This document shows, one piece after another, positions 1 through 12,002 of a stretch of DNA of 35,000 nt. How positions within the stretch are numbered: the stretch's first letter is position 1; each line of letters begins with the position of its first letter. The notes beneath the pieces were generated by a model. That model worked only from the letters and a program-made list of their open reading frames with translations. It ran no database searches and had not been told where the DNA came from. The DNA lies in contig JAHBMJ010004838.1 in NCBI GenBank assembly GCA_018398765.1, positions 1 to 35,000 on the forward strand, read 5' to 3'. Source of the stretch: Chromera velia (taxonomy: Eukaryota > Sar > Chromeraceae). Both the position numbers and the translations under genes were made by a program.

Positions 1-1067
1 CCAAGGCCCATTCATTCCCACACAACACGCACACTCCCCCAAAGTGAACCGACAGCACACCTGCTTGTGTTCGGCCAAAAGAGCCGCCCAAAGCGCGACC
101 ATGAGCACCAAACAAGCTACTGAGGCCTCTCTTCTCTTCATTCCTTCCTTCCAAGCTGACCTGCCTCAGACAGGAAGTGAACGTGCAGGGCAGGCAAGCT
201 TGAATAAATGGGCCCAGCCGTTACTATTCCTTTGATCTGAATCCTTCCTTGAAACCATGAAGAAACAGAAACGGAACGGAACGGGTGGGGGGTTGGAACG
301 GGAAGAAGACAGGGGAGGGAGGGAAATTTGAAGACCGACCGACCGAGCTCGGAAGGAAGAAGAGAGCAGAGGGGGGAGAGAACAACGGGTGTTCGTTTGA
401 AAAGAATCGAATCAATGCTCTCGAAGCGAGCGAGCCAACCTCCACCAACTCCATACCTGCATGAGTCTGCTTCGCTGGTTCCTGTGTGTGCATGTCGCTT
501 TTCCTTTGTCCCCCCTCCCCCTTGTCTCTGAGGATGAACTTCACTTGCTTGCAAAACCTCTTTCTGTCTCCCTCCCTCCCCCCCCCTCTCTTCTTCTCGC
601 ACTCTCTAGGAGCATCAGAAAGCACATGCAGATATCGATCGAAAAGGGTCGAAAGGAGAAATTCATTCATCACAGTGTTAGATGAATAAAATGAGGGAAA
701 GCGGCAGGACGAGGCTTTGAAAGCCCCCCACTGGGAACTTTGCATTGATTCCGTCATCTGCAACGTCCATATGCAAAATCGGGACACGCAACTTCTCGGC
801 CAGCAGGAGGGCGAAAACAGAAGGAAGGATTTTCTCATTCTCTTTCACGCTTGTCCTTCACAAAAGGTAGAGAGAGACAGGAATATTTTGACAAGGAGCG
901 AGACGGCATGTCAAACGCTTTCCTTTCGCTCATGTCAATCTTTGACGCTTCCATGCACTTGCTTCCCTTCCCGACGATGAAATGAGAAACTCCAACTCTG
1001 TGCATTTACAACCATCACATACTTTCTGAAAGCTACCTTCTCTTCTCTCTGTACAGCTGTGTCTTTC
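1..1067. other. No gene recognised; flank downstream of the pseudouridine synthase gene
   Basis: Short ORFs occur on both strands, but all are low-complexity Ser/Leu/Pro or Arg/Glu readings of CT- and GA-rich DNA and none has a recognisable motif. The stretch adjoins the stop codon of the leftward gene, so part of it is probably that gene's 3' untranslated region. Confidence 0.5.
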
Positions 1068-3300
1068 TTATGAATCGTCTTCCCCCTCTACTTCTACTTC
1101 ATTGAAAATTTCATCTCCGTCCTCGGCAATCTCCGACCTTGCCTCGTACATGTCGCAGTGCTTACAGAGAACAGTCCGGAAGACAGAGGAAGATAAAGCG
1201 GGGACGGAGTCCCGAGACACAGCAGAGGGAGCTGAAAGCTTTGATGAGGAGGGCTGGGGGGAACCCCGGGGCTGCTTTGGGAGCCACAGAGAGACAGACT
1301 CTACTGCAGGCTTGGTGCCGGCGGTGTCATTCGTGTCTTCTTCTTTTTCTCTTTCGATCTCTTTCTCTTCCGCAGTGGCAGCGGTGGAGAGAGGGGGAGT
1401 TTTCTTACCTGTTTCTGCGATTTGGCTGTTGGGGTGTTTGGACGAACAAGCTGATGCAGAGAGAATATCGAGAATCGGATTGCTCGTATTGTTGCGCGAG
1501 AACGTTTTCGCTTTCCCTCTACCAAAATCATCAAAAAATGCATCCGCTGATTTTTCCTTCTGTTGTCCCTCTTCTACCCGCTCTTTTCCCTTCGTAACAG
1601 CGTCTCCCGACGTGTCACCTCCTTTCTCGTCTTCCGTCTCCAGAAGAGAGACAGGCGGCTGCTGTCGCTGCTCTCGCTGAAACTGTGGACGGGAACCCCC
1701 CTGATGAAGCAAAGAGAGAAGCTTCGCGGCGGGGGAATCGGCAGACATCACTTCTTCGTCTTTCATCCCATTCCTCTGTTCTTCGGTCTCTTCCTTCCTT
1801 TCCTCCAATTTCCGCTCTCCCGCTGCCCCCTCGCAGGACCCTTGTGCCTCCCCCCCACCGGCAGCAATCTCCTTACCTCCTTCTGCGTCCTCTTTCTCCT
1901 CTTCGGCCCCCTCTTCGAAAAGCGGGGCAGACCTCCTCTTCTGCATGGGCAGGTCTTCCTCTTCTTCCTCCTCATCTACAGAAGGGTCAGAGGGACCATG
2001 AGGAGGAGAACAGATAGGGCTGGAAGATGCTGCTGGGTGCTCTTTACTCTCTCCAAATCTGTCTTCCTGTTCTTCTTTCTCCTTCTCTTTTTCTACATCT
2101 GCCTTGGAGTCTTGGTCTGTCGCGTTGTCTGGAATTGAGGAGAGAGGCGGAGGGAGGGATTCCGCACCCTCTTCCTCCCTCTCCGTCTCCTTCTGCTGAG
2201 GCGAATCCACGTAGGCCGCTTCGCCCTTTTCCTTCTCTCCTTCCTTCTCTTTCAGACTCGGAGTGAGGGAGTCGCTCTCCTCTTCCCCACCTTTCCTTTC
2301 TTTCTCCTTTTCTTCCTTCTTTCCCTCACTCTCCTTCTCCTCTTCACCTCCACTTTCACCCGCCTTTCCCGTTTTGTCCGCATTCTCCTCTGTTTCTTCT
2401 CTATCTTTTTCTTTGGGTGTGCCCTCTGCCTCTCCTTCTTCTTCCTCACCCTGCTTCGAGTTCAGGCGGGCCAGCAACTCTGCACCTCCATTCCTCGTCG
2501 CTTCCTTCTCTTCCTTTCTCTTCTCTTTCTCTTTTCTGCAATTCTCGAGAGACAGAGACACAACCCCATCTCTGTCTCCAGCTAGGTTGGACCCAAACCC
2601 ACGAGAAGCAGCAGGCGCAGCAGAGACATTCGAACCAAATCCCCCCCCTGCCGCCGCTGCGGATGCAACAGCTGCATTCGTCCCGAACCCCCCCGCAGCA
2701 GCTGACTGCGTGACCCCCCCCGAATTCGATCCGAAACCCCCGACGCTCTGCATTCTCCTCTCTCTTTTCACCCGACCGGGACCAGGTTCCCACGCAAGAG
2801 CGAAAACTCCCCCTCCCCCCCCTGATCGTGCGAATCGTGTCTCCTCTTGCTGAACAGAGTCCGGACACACGAGAGGCTCACCAGAGTGAACCAGTGTCTT
2901 GTGCTCGGAGTCAAAGAAGACGGCCTTGCAACGGCAAGACGCCAACGGAAACGGCTCCTGCAGGGTGGTGCGCCTATGGACCAGTTTCAGGCAGCACAGG
3001 GCCTCCCAGAGATCCGGAGGAAGGGGTGCCCTGATGTCGATCACTCGTGACTGCAAACAAACAGGCAGAAAGGGACGGAAAAGGTACAGACGGAGAATGA
3101 ATTAATGAAGGAAAGAGACGGACAGGGAATCGATCTCTTTCAATGTGTTGTGTACCGGCCTGCTGACGGGGCACACGCAGGCAGGCTGCTTCAAGATCAC
3201 AATCAACCGTGCCACCACACGTACAGAGACAGACAGACACACGGCCACTTGCGCGCCTAGAAGGAACCGGTGGGGCCATTAGGATCTCAAAACAGAGAGA

Positions 3301-3338
<38 letters not shown>

Positions 3339-4585
3339 AAAAACGGTCAAGGTCTTGCGGACTCACTCACTTCCAAATCGACAAATCGAAGTTTCCGCGC
3401 ATGCAAAAACATTCGGGGACACCAGTCGGAGTCCAGCGCCGCCACCTCAGGCCCTGCATACTTCGAGTCAGCCACTAGGGGATGACCCAAATGTTCCAGA
3501 TGACACCGGATCTGGTGAGTTCTCCCGGTGGCGATACGGACACGCACGAGGGTGTACCGAGCTGCATGCATTTTGTGTGGAAATTCATGAGATCATTGAT
3601 TGCACGGAGGCTTGTGAGAGCTGTTTCTGCAAACGTCGCGCTCCTTCCCGTTTCTTTCGTTTCCCTCTTCTAGCTGACTGAACAAAACTTTCTCTGAAAG
3701 CCTTTCTTCGCCTTTGCATCCCCTCCTCTCACCTTGCAGCATGGACCGCCGAGCTCTTCCCTCGAGACCGAGCTCATCCGCGTGCTCCTTTGGGTGGGCG
3801 TATGTGGCGACGACACTGAAGGAAGTGATGGCCCTCTTCTTTCCGAGAGACTGCTCAGTCGACGCAGCAGCAGCAGCCGCAGCCGCCTGCTCTTTCTCTC
3901 TCTCTCTGTCTCCGCCCTTGCTGCCCCCCCTCCCCCTGTCCCTGGAAGTCCTCACGCCCCCGTCTTTCTCCTTATCGTCCACCTGCACCCCCCCCTCCAT
4001 GACCACCCGGCTCCGACTGCCGGTCGTCTTCGCACTCGCCCCAGCCTTGACTGTCTCGATGGCTGCATCAATCACGCCAAACGCCTGCCGGACCTCTCCA
4101 TGGACCAGACAGATGTACTCCTGCAGACACGGACAGACAGACAGACAGACAGACAAGAGAGGGAAAGGGAGACAGAGAGCAGGACGGATAAAGAAAGGAT
4201 AAAATAGGAGATTCATAGGGAGATTGAAGGCTGCTCAATGATCCCGGGTCACGTGCACTCTCTTCGCCTGTATCTCCCCCCCAAACGGGAAACAAAGAAA
4301 GAGAGAAAGTCACAGCAAGTAGACACAGACAGATCCATCTCAGCTACCGACCAAGAGGGGATGAAAGATCGAGAGAGAATAAGAAGCAAGCAAGACCTCA
4401 GAGAGACCCAAACAGTCTCTCGTCTCGAACGATTCAGGAGTGACCCATTCAGCCGACCTACCCACCGACCTTGCAGACAAGTCTCCTCTCGAACTGTCGA
4501 CTCAGTTTCTGGTACGACTGCGGGTTCGTTCCCAACAGCACGGGGCCAGAGGTCATGAAGTCCAACCTGCACACACACATACACA

Positions 4586-4624
<39 letters not shown>

Positions 4625-5335
4625 TCGAACCATGTTCCCATACTCATATACCGAGTCTTGGTTGCAGATCCAGAAAAGAGGGGATGAAGATACCGAGACC
4701 CGGAAGCAAACCGTAAGAAAGAGCCCCCCACGCAGAGAGAGAAACAAAAACAACAACACCCCCTCTCCAAAAAGACAGACAGCCCCTCCTGCACCCTGCC
4801 CTGCTCTGCCGTTCTCCCCGAAATCTTCCTCCTTTTCTTTTCTTTCCTCTCACGCTCTCTCTCGTTACGTACGTACCTGTGAACAAATTTGGTGTTTTCC
4901 CACCCCAGTTCCTTCCTCACAAATGCCTTCAGTCCCTGCATCTCTGCAGCCGCCCTCCTCTGGCCACTCTTCAGCATGGCCAACTCCTCCAACCGAACCT
5001 GAACGAAACACACGCGCAGGAAGACAAGCACACATACACAAAGGAACACAGAAACAAAAGCATGCGTATGGAGACAGAGAGACGTCAACCCATACACAAA
5101 ATTCGGATTCAGGCAGGAGGAGACATGCAGTCAACAGGAAAGGTCTGGAGACGGAGATTTGCGTGCAGGCATAAGGAGAAGAGTCCTCAGACAAAAGAAC
5201 AGAGCAGAAGGCTACATGCAGGAAAAAACCAGGGAGCAAACGCACGCACGCACACAAGAACACACCGACCCGCATTTCCCGTGTCGTCAGCTCGTCCACT
5301 AGCCATCCTGCAGGTAGAGACAATCAAAAGAGCCA

Positions 5336-5370
<35 letters not shown>

Positions 5371-5660
5371 GCATGTAGAGAGGAAATGAAAGGAAAAGAA
5401 GGAGAGGTGCATGGATGCATGGAGTGGAAGGGGGAAAAACACATGATTGATTGAACTGGGGAAAGAGGGCACCAAAAGTCAGGATTACCAATTGTCCTCC
5501 ACTGGCGATGCTTTCCGTTTTTCCTTCCAAGCAGCCGTCCCTGCATAGCGCTGCTCGTTCGCTCTTTTGGATTGCATCTCAGCCCTCACTCTATTGATCC
5601 CATCCACTTGTCATCAACACCTTGCTGTCAACGCCATGCAATGAATTGAAATCACACACA

Positions 5661-5696
<36 letters not shown>

Positions 5697-8600
5697 TTTG
5701 GGGAGGGGTGGGTGGGGTGACAAAGAAAGACCAAGAATCGGTGACTCATTCACTCACTCACTCACCAGGTGGTTTCATGATCACAGCGAGGCCCCGACTG
5801 CGATACACGACTCTCGGGTGGCTTCCCATCGCTGCGGGGTTGACGATCGCCTTCAGCCCGTTCCCTGAGTCCTTCTCAAACAGCCGAACGCACTCAGTCA
5901 ACTCCACAAAATGGTAACCGTCCGCTCCAACCACAGCTCCATTCCCACTCCCTCGCCCTCCCGTCTCACTCTCGCCGTCTCCTTTGGCATTGGCATAGAC
6001 AGCAACGCCATCAGGAACAGCAGCAGAAGGAAAAGAATGCGAATGGTGAATAGGAACCGAGGAGATGCCTGTCCTCGTGGATCCCCCTCCTTCTCCTCCT
6101 CCACCGCGAAGCAGGGCAAGCAGCCCCTTCCCTCCATCTAACACCTCTCCCCCCCCATCTGCAGTCGGGACCTGAATGGCTGAGGAAGAAGACGAAGAAG
6201 ACGGGGCGGCTGTCTCTGACGCTGTTGATGTTTTTGTCTGTTGCTGCTGCTGAGGGTTGAGGACCCGGTGCAACGCAATCGCTGCAGAGACTTCCTCCCC
6301 CCCTGAAACAATTTCTTTTTCAATTTCGCCCCTCCTCTGGCCCTTCTTCTGAGCGTCAATACCCGCTCCCGCATCTCCCCCCCCTCCCAATTGCTCAGAA
6401 GCAGGACCTTGACCTTTGCCCCCCTTGATAAGGTTAAGCAGATGAGCTCCTGCATTGTTCTGCTGTGACGTTGTGTCAGCAGAGACAGCCGCAGTAGCGG
6501 AAGAAGAAGAGGAAGATGCGCCTAGATCAATGCGATCGTTGTTGAAAGATGCAAGCAGGTCAAAAGCGGACGGTGCCTCTCCTCCCCCCTTCTCTCTTTG
6601 TTTCTCCGCTTCCATCTCTGCAGCCCTCTTCGACCACCCCCCTGTTGCTCCAAACCCCCTCTCAAGAGAAGAAGTGCCCCCCCCAGCTTCACCCTCGCGA
6701 CTGCTGCTGCCTTCACCTTTTGCGCCTCGTCCCCCTTTCACCATGTCACTCAACAAACTCTGCAGAAACGCAGTGGCATCTTCCACTGCCCCTGCCTCAT
6801 CCGCCTCCCTCTCCTCATCCTCGAACTCTCTATCAAATCCGTCCAAGTCGTCGGAACCCCCCCCCATTCCCCCGGCTTTCCCATTCCCGTAACCTGCCCT
6901 CTTCTCCCCCTCTGGACCTCTAGCAGGAGACGAAAAAAGCAAATTCAAACGGTCTTCTGTAGATGTGTCAGCCCCCGCACCCCCCTTACCAGTGAAACGG
7001 TCCCAGAAGGATTTGTCCGTCTCCCCAACTGCCCCTTTTTGAGAGGGATCCTTTGAAAGGGGCACCAGGTACGCGGCAGACCCCTCACTCGGCTGAGTGC
7101 TCGACCGCACCCCCACCACGGCCCCATGATCCCTCCCCCCTGCACGGTGAGATGATAAAGCAGGGACAGGAGATCCCGAAAGCTTGTCCGTCTCCCTCAA
7201 CACTGGATACGGGGAAGGACAGGGGGAATCGGAGATCGGAGACGGAGACGCCGATGCAGGGGGTGAGGGAGACGGACGGAAAGCATCAAGCCACGGAAAC
7301 CTAGAGGGGAGAGAACCAGAGGTAGTCGCTCCTGTTGCACCTGCTGCTGATGATGCAGCTGCGGGTGCTCCTGCCATGACTACTGCTGCTGGTGGCGGTG
7401 CTCCGGGGGCACCCGTCAAGGGCTTCTTTCGGGGTTTCAGCGTGAAATTAGCAAATGCAGCGGCTGTAGCCTCGACGCTGTCCGGATGAAAATCGGGGCC
7501 TCTTCCCCAATCCATATCCTCCACAGCCCCCCCTGTGGCCGTGGAATTTCCCCCCCCTCCCAGTGCAGCGGCAAGGGAATCTGTCTGAGAACGAGGGACT
7601 GCCTTCTCCATTGCGCTATTTCCATTTGTCCCCCCCTTTCCCTTCAACAGCTGCAGCAACACACGGCCTGCATCGTCTGAAGGGCCCCCTGACGGATCTG
7701 TCACTGACCTTCCAGCCCCATTCTCCCCCCCTCCCCCACCAAATCCCCCCCCTTGCTGCTGCAACGCAACTGACGAACCTGGATAGCTCGGCCGCGTTGG
7801 CGGCGTCACTTGTGAAGAGGACGCGGCGCCACGAGCCGCCTTACTGCTTGGGTCAACACCGGACACCGAGGCGTTTGACAGATTAGCGGCATACTGCCCG
7901 CCTGATGCATCAGAGCGGCTGGGCTCAGGAGACCCTCTCAAAACTTGCTGGTTGCTACTCCCATTCACAAACGTTCTCAGATCCATTCCTACAAAAGTCC
8001 TCGTGGGTTGCTCCTGTGGCTGCTGTTGCGTCAGAGGCAGGGGGGGAAAAGAAGGAAGAGACGGTCTCCTATCTCCGCTCCCCCCTCCCTCACTATCAGA
8101 CGGAGGAAGACCTAGACCTCTTTCTCTGGTCTCACTGTCAGCTTCAACAGAGAGAAGCTCATCGGGAAAGTCATCTTCATATCCGTCTCTCCCCCTCCCC
8201 CTCCCCCCCCTCTCATCAGACTGAGGGGACGCGCGCAAAGTGTCCATGATCTCCTCATGATCAGGATCTCTCTCCTCCTCCTCCTCTGCCTCTGAGTCCG
8301 AACAGTCTAGAGGCACCACGTCTTTCTTGAAATCGGAGGGCTTCAAGTCGGAGTAGATGCTACTGCTTCCACGACCCCCCCCCTGCGCTCCCATACCTGC
8401 AGCTGACACAACCGTCGCATTGTCTCCGGTACGGGTGTACACAGACAACGGCGATGCGGCCTGATACGAGTGACCGCCGGAATGCCCCCCGTACCCATGT
8501 GCCTGCACATGTGCATGTGCATCCACGGGTACCGCTGGGGGAGAGGGGGACCGATAGGCAGCGGTGTAGACGGCAGGGTTGGGATCTCGAAGGTAGTGGG

Positions 8601-9198
8601 CGGATGACGCGGCATACGTCTGGGCAGCAGTCTGGGACTGATACTGAGTGGACGAGGAAACCTGCGGGGTCGTTGACGCATACAGGTGCGACGCTGAGGA
8701 AGAAGACCTCGACGTCACCCCTGGCGCCGTCACTGCTGCTGTTGCTGCTGCTGTGGGTGGTCTGTTAAAAAAAGTGGCCAATGGATGCCCGGGATCGACC
8801 CGTGTGGCAGTGGTGCCACTCGTGTGCGTATTGTGGACAGGTACACCGGCATTAAGCAGTTGGGAATGGAGAGATGCAGAATGAGTGCTCCCATGGGACT
8901 GCACGTGACCTTCCTGCAGGGCTGATGCCGTCTTAACTGCTCCCACTCCGGCGGCCTCTACCGGTCTTCCCGCAGCGAGACTGGTGACAGAAGGCCAATG
9001 CGGATTCAGGTTCTCGTGTGGCATTGCTGCCGCGTGGCGCGAATGAAGACGAGCATGAGCGTGCCCGTTTCTCTCATCAACTGACGCGACAGCTCCAGCA
9101 CCGTGACTGGAGGAGGCGGCAGACGACTGATGATGGAGGTGGTGGTGAGACGGAGAAGCCGACGAGTACCCGATGACGTCCCTTGAGTCTCCCCACAT
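1068..9198 (-). CDS. RluA-type RNA pseudouridine synthase with very long disordered flanks, seven exons
   Basis: Predicted to convert uridine to pseudouridine in RNA; the target RNA and cell compartment are unknown. Exons in transcript order: 9198-5766, 5307-5270, 4998-4877, 4566-4470, 4120-3733, 3561-3371, 3050-1068. They total 6252 nt, give 2083 residues, and the frame closes at every junction. Family motifs assemble only after splicing: MKPPGWLVD (exons 1-2), HRLDFMTSGPVLLG with the catalytic Asp near residue 1200 (exons 3-4), K-EYICLVHGEV (exons 4-5), and GRTHQIRCHLEHLGHPLVAD followed by LHARKLRFVDLE (exon 6). Residues 1 to about 1130 are Ser/Gly/Ala/His-rich and disordered. The C-terminal region has four GFGSN-like repeats, then long Glu/Lys-rich stretches and a CKHC near the end. 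Typical RluA enzymes have about 220-400 residues. Repeated Leu-rich motifs occur in both flanks. Start chosen at the first ATG of exon 1. Domain call is firm; an extra 5' exon cannot be excluded. Confidence 0.9.
3303..3341. repeat. (GAAA)n microsatellite in intron 6 of the pseudouridine synthase gene
   Basis: A tetranucleotide array in the last intron (3051-3370). In the sense of the leftward transcript it reads (TTTC)n and is pyrimidine-only. Confidence 0.95.
4571..4624. repeat. Compound (AC)n(AG)n microsatellite abutting the exon 4 acceptor
   Basis: In transcript sense it reads (CT)n(GT)n and runs straight into the TGCAG acceptor of exon 4 (exon start 4566). It therefore occupies the place of the polypyrimidine tract. 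A smaller ACAG array lies at about 4131-4155 in the next intron. Confidence 0.95.
5337..5366. repeat. (AG)n microsatellite upstream of the exon 2 acceptor
   Basis: A dinucleotide array in intron 1 of the leftward gene (5308-5765), about 30 bases upstream of the exon 2 acceptor. It reads (CT)n in transcript sense. Confidence 0.95.
5653..5696. repeat. Compound (AC)n(AG)n microsatellite in intron 1
   Basis: Same composition and orientation as the array at 4571-4624 but near the donor side of intron 1. Two introns of one gene thus carry the same compound repeat in the same orientation. Confidence 0.95.
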
Positions 9199-10167
9199 TT
9201 GAGAAACGAACCAACGACAAGTCTCTGCTCTTTCTTCAGCAAAGCCTGTGAAAACACTCTTCTGCTACTAGAAGAATGAAGAAGAAGCGGAAGAAAGCGT
9301 ACAGAGCAAATTTCAACAAAACAAGGAACGAGTAGTGATGAGTCACCGAGAAGACAGTCAGGCACTCAAAGTCTCGAACTACGTCTCTATCAGTCCCAGA
9401 TTGAGCGTATCACGGATTCTGAACAAATCAGCATCTCAGCTGATAATTTAATGACGTAATCCCGACGAAGAACTGCAAGCTTCCTTGATCAAGCAATCAG
9501 TGTACAAGCAGTCTCCACAGAGACGTACAAAGCAATGACATGACACCATGCCATCTGAAAGAAGCAAAGTGCATGCACGTAATTTAGATGCGATCTCAAC
9601 CTGGCCACAAGAACAATGTTCGAGTCAAGCGACTTACGATGCATCAATACGTCTGTTACTCTTCCAAGTTCCAGCTTGGTTTCGATCAGTTGGGCTTCAA
9701 ATCAGAATTTCAGAAAGAGCTAGTGAGAAAAATATAGAAAAATTGACCAAATTCAACGCCCAAGGCACCCCCCGGGCCATCCCGGGCCGCGGCCCGGCCG
9801 GCCCGGGGGCGGGCCGCACGCACGCGGCATGCCGCGCCGGCGCGGGGGCTGCATGCATGGAATCTGCCAACGCAGCCAAGGCAGCCAAGCGGGACCGCGC
9901 GCACCGGCTCGCCGCGCTTGCAGTGTTGCGGTTGTTGCGAAGGTCATTTCATTTCAGTGCTTCGGCGAAGTTTTATTCTCTGTTACGCAATGTTACGCAG
10001 TGTCTGTAGACGTTCAAACGCAAGAAAACGGCTCTTTACTGCTGAAAGGAAGTTGGGGGTGCTGTTTAGTTAGATTTCAGGGGACGGTCCGGTTTTCGTG
10101 CTTCAAACGGTCGGGAGGGGCTGCTTCACAAAGTGTCACTCGGTACCTAGGTTTTCCGTCTCTGAAA
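9199..10167. promoter_or_regulatory. Divergent intergenic region with GC-rich core (about 9764-9915)
   Basis: The region separates the start codons of the pseudouridine synthase gene (leftward) and the wall-protein-like gene (rightward). It must hold both promoters unless undetected upstream exons exist. At about 9764 the sequence switches abruptly from AT-rich to an extremely GC-rich block of about 150 bp. This block contains palindromes such as CCGGGCCGCGGCCCGG and GCGGCATGCCGC. It switches back near 9920. No TATA box is obvious at either start. An ORF through the block (9548-10009) is open only because of its composition. Confidence 0.6.
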
Positions 10168-11951
10168 ATGTCCTTGCGTGTCTTCGGTTCCTGTGCATTT
10201 GCACTTCTGTTCTCGTACACCGACGCGAAACCTGTGGCGGCTTCGTGTCCTTTCGGGTACACTCCTGATGGACTTGACTGCATCAGAAGGGTGTACGAAC
10301 CAGTGGTAGTCTCAACGGAGGTTACCACGCAAACAGTACCTGCAGAAAAGACATGCCCTCCCGTAAGTCCCACTCAACCTAGCTCTCCTTGAATCTCGCT
10401 CTTTTTGTTGCGTGTGCAAAGACCATGCAGTATTGGGCGTACTAGAACCCGCACCTCACAGTCCTTTTTCATCTGTTCCTGCAGGGATCTTCTCTCACTG
10501 GCAAGTCTTGTCTGCAGTCTGTGAAGCTGGACAGGGTTGTGCAGCGCTCTTTCGATGAAGTGGCCGAAGCCGTCTGTCCGAAGGGGTCCGTTTCTGATGG
10601 TCACGGCCTCTGTACCAGACAGATCACCCAGACTACCGTTGTCGCAGAGCAGAAAGCGGTTGCAGACTTGTCCACTGTTGCTGAAAGAAGGCCGTACTCC
10701 GTTGAAGTGGAGAAGGCCGTCTCTGTCCCTGGGTCCCCTGTGTGCCCTCGGTGGTCCGTTGCACGCAAGAACACGTGCGGTGTCGAGGCTGAGGGTGTGG
10801 AATGGATTCCTCAAACGGTCGAAGAGACCGTGACCGTTCCCGTCACAGAGAAGAAGGAGACTCGCGCGTGTCCCAAGGGAACCTATGGAGACGGCGTCCA
10901 ATGCGCCGTCCGTGTCCCCGTTCAGGCTGTCGAGTCCCTCCAGCACGAGCGTGGTGTTGAGATTCCAGAGCTCCAGTCCTTCTCCGAGGAAGTGGCACTG
11001 CCCAAGACGGTTCTTGAGTCTGCCTTGGAGTGCCCTAAGGGATCGATGAGGACCCCAGATGGCACATCCTGTTTTGTCACTCTGACCAGAAGCAAGATCG
11101 AGTACTACGATGTTGTGCGCGACTACGATGTCCCAACGGTCGGTTTCTTTGACTGCTTCCCTTGTTGTCTCTCTATCCCTGATAGCGTTTCAAGCAGCTG
11201 TTGTTCTTCGGAGAAAGTCGCTTGCCGTCCCACATGCATGTCCCTCGTCTGCTGGCTTCTCGCAGAACAACCGATCCCTGCTGTCGTCTTTTGGTGATTC
11301 AACCAAGTGAAGGCAGCTATTGATGAGGTGTTTCAAAATGCAATAAAGCCTCATCCTTTCCCTCTCTGCAGGTCGAGCAGCTCCCTCAAACCCTTCGCAT
11401 TGCCAAGACCGAGCTCGTGCCTTCCTACTCCTGCCCAGAAGGATCGAGACCCTCCGGATCCGCACAGTCTCTCAAGACCCTCACCTGCACTGTAGTCGTA
11501 CCTGTCGCACAGGCAGCGACTGCAGGCAGGGCACGGGTGGTCAGAGTGCCGAGGCTCGTGAAGAGAGCCGTGGAGGTCCCGGTCAGTCCTGCAGTCGGAC
11601 ATGCAGAGGACGAGAGAATGAGTGAGGGTCTCTTCCCTTCTCTGTTCCATTCTTCTCTCTTCTCTCGCCCCCTCTATCCTTCTCCTGTGTCGATTAGTCT
11701 GTTCTTTCTCAGTCCGTCCCTCTTCCGCCTGCTGTCTCAAGAAGCAATCAGTTGAGGGACCTCTGCACTGTTTCCTTTCTCTTTGTTGATTCTTGACTCA
11801 ACTCTATGTGCTGACGCTCTAGCTGTGGTTTCCTCCCTATCTCGTACTGTCTGACATGAACTGGTAGAACGAGAGAAGAATGATCCACCCATTTGACCCC
11901 TGTATGCCTCTTTCTTTCTTTCTTTCTTTCTTTCTTTTCTTTCTTTCTTTC

Positions 11952-12002
<51 letters not shown>

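Noticed and set aside
1102-2853. Several long ORFs on the + strand opposite the last exon of the pseudouridine synthase gene
   Set aside because: They are Ser/Pro/Phe-rich antisense readings of Glu/Lys-rich codons and have no motif; the minus frame is joined to the catalytic exons by consistent splicing.
9548-10009. ORF upstream of the wall-protein-like gene as a possible first exon
   Set aside because: It is kept open by the GC-rich block, has no signal peptide and no good donor joining it to 10168, where a clear signal peptide begins.
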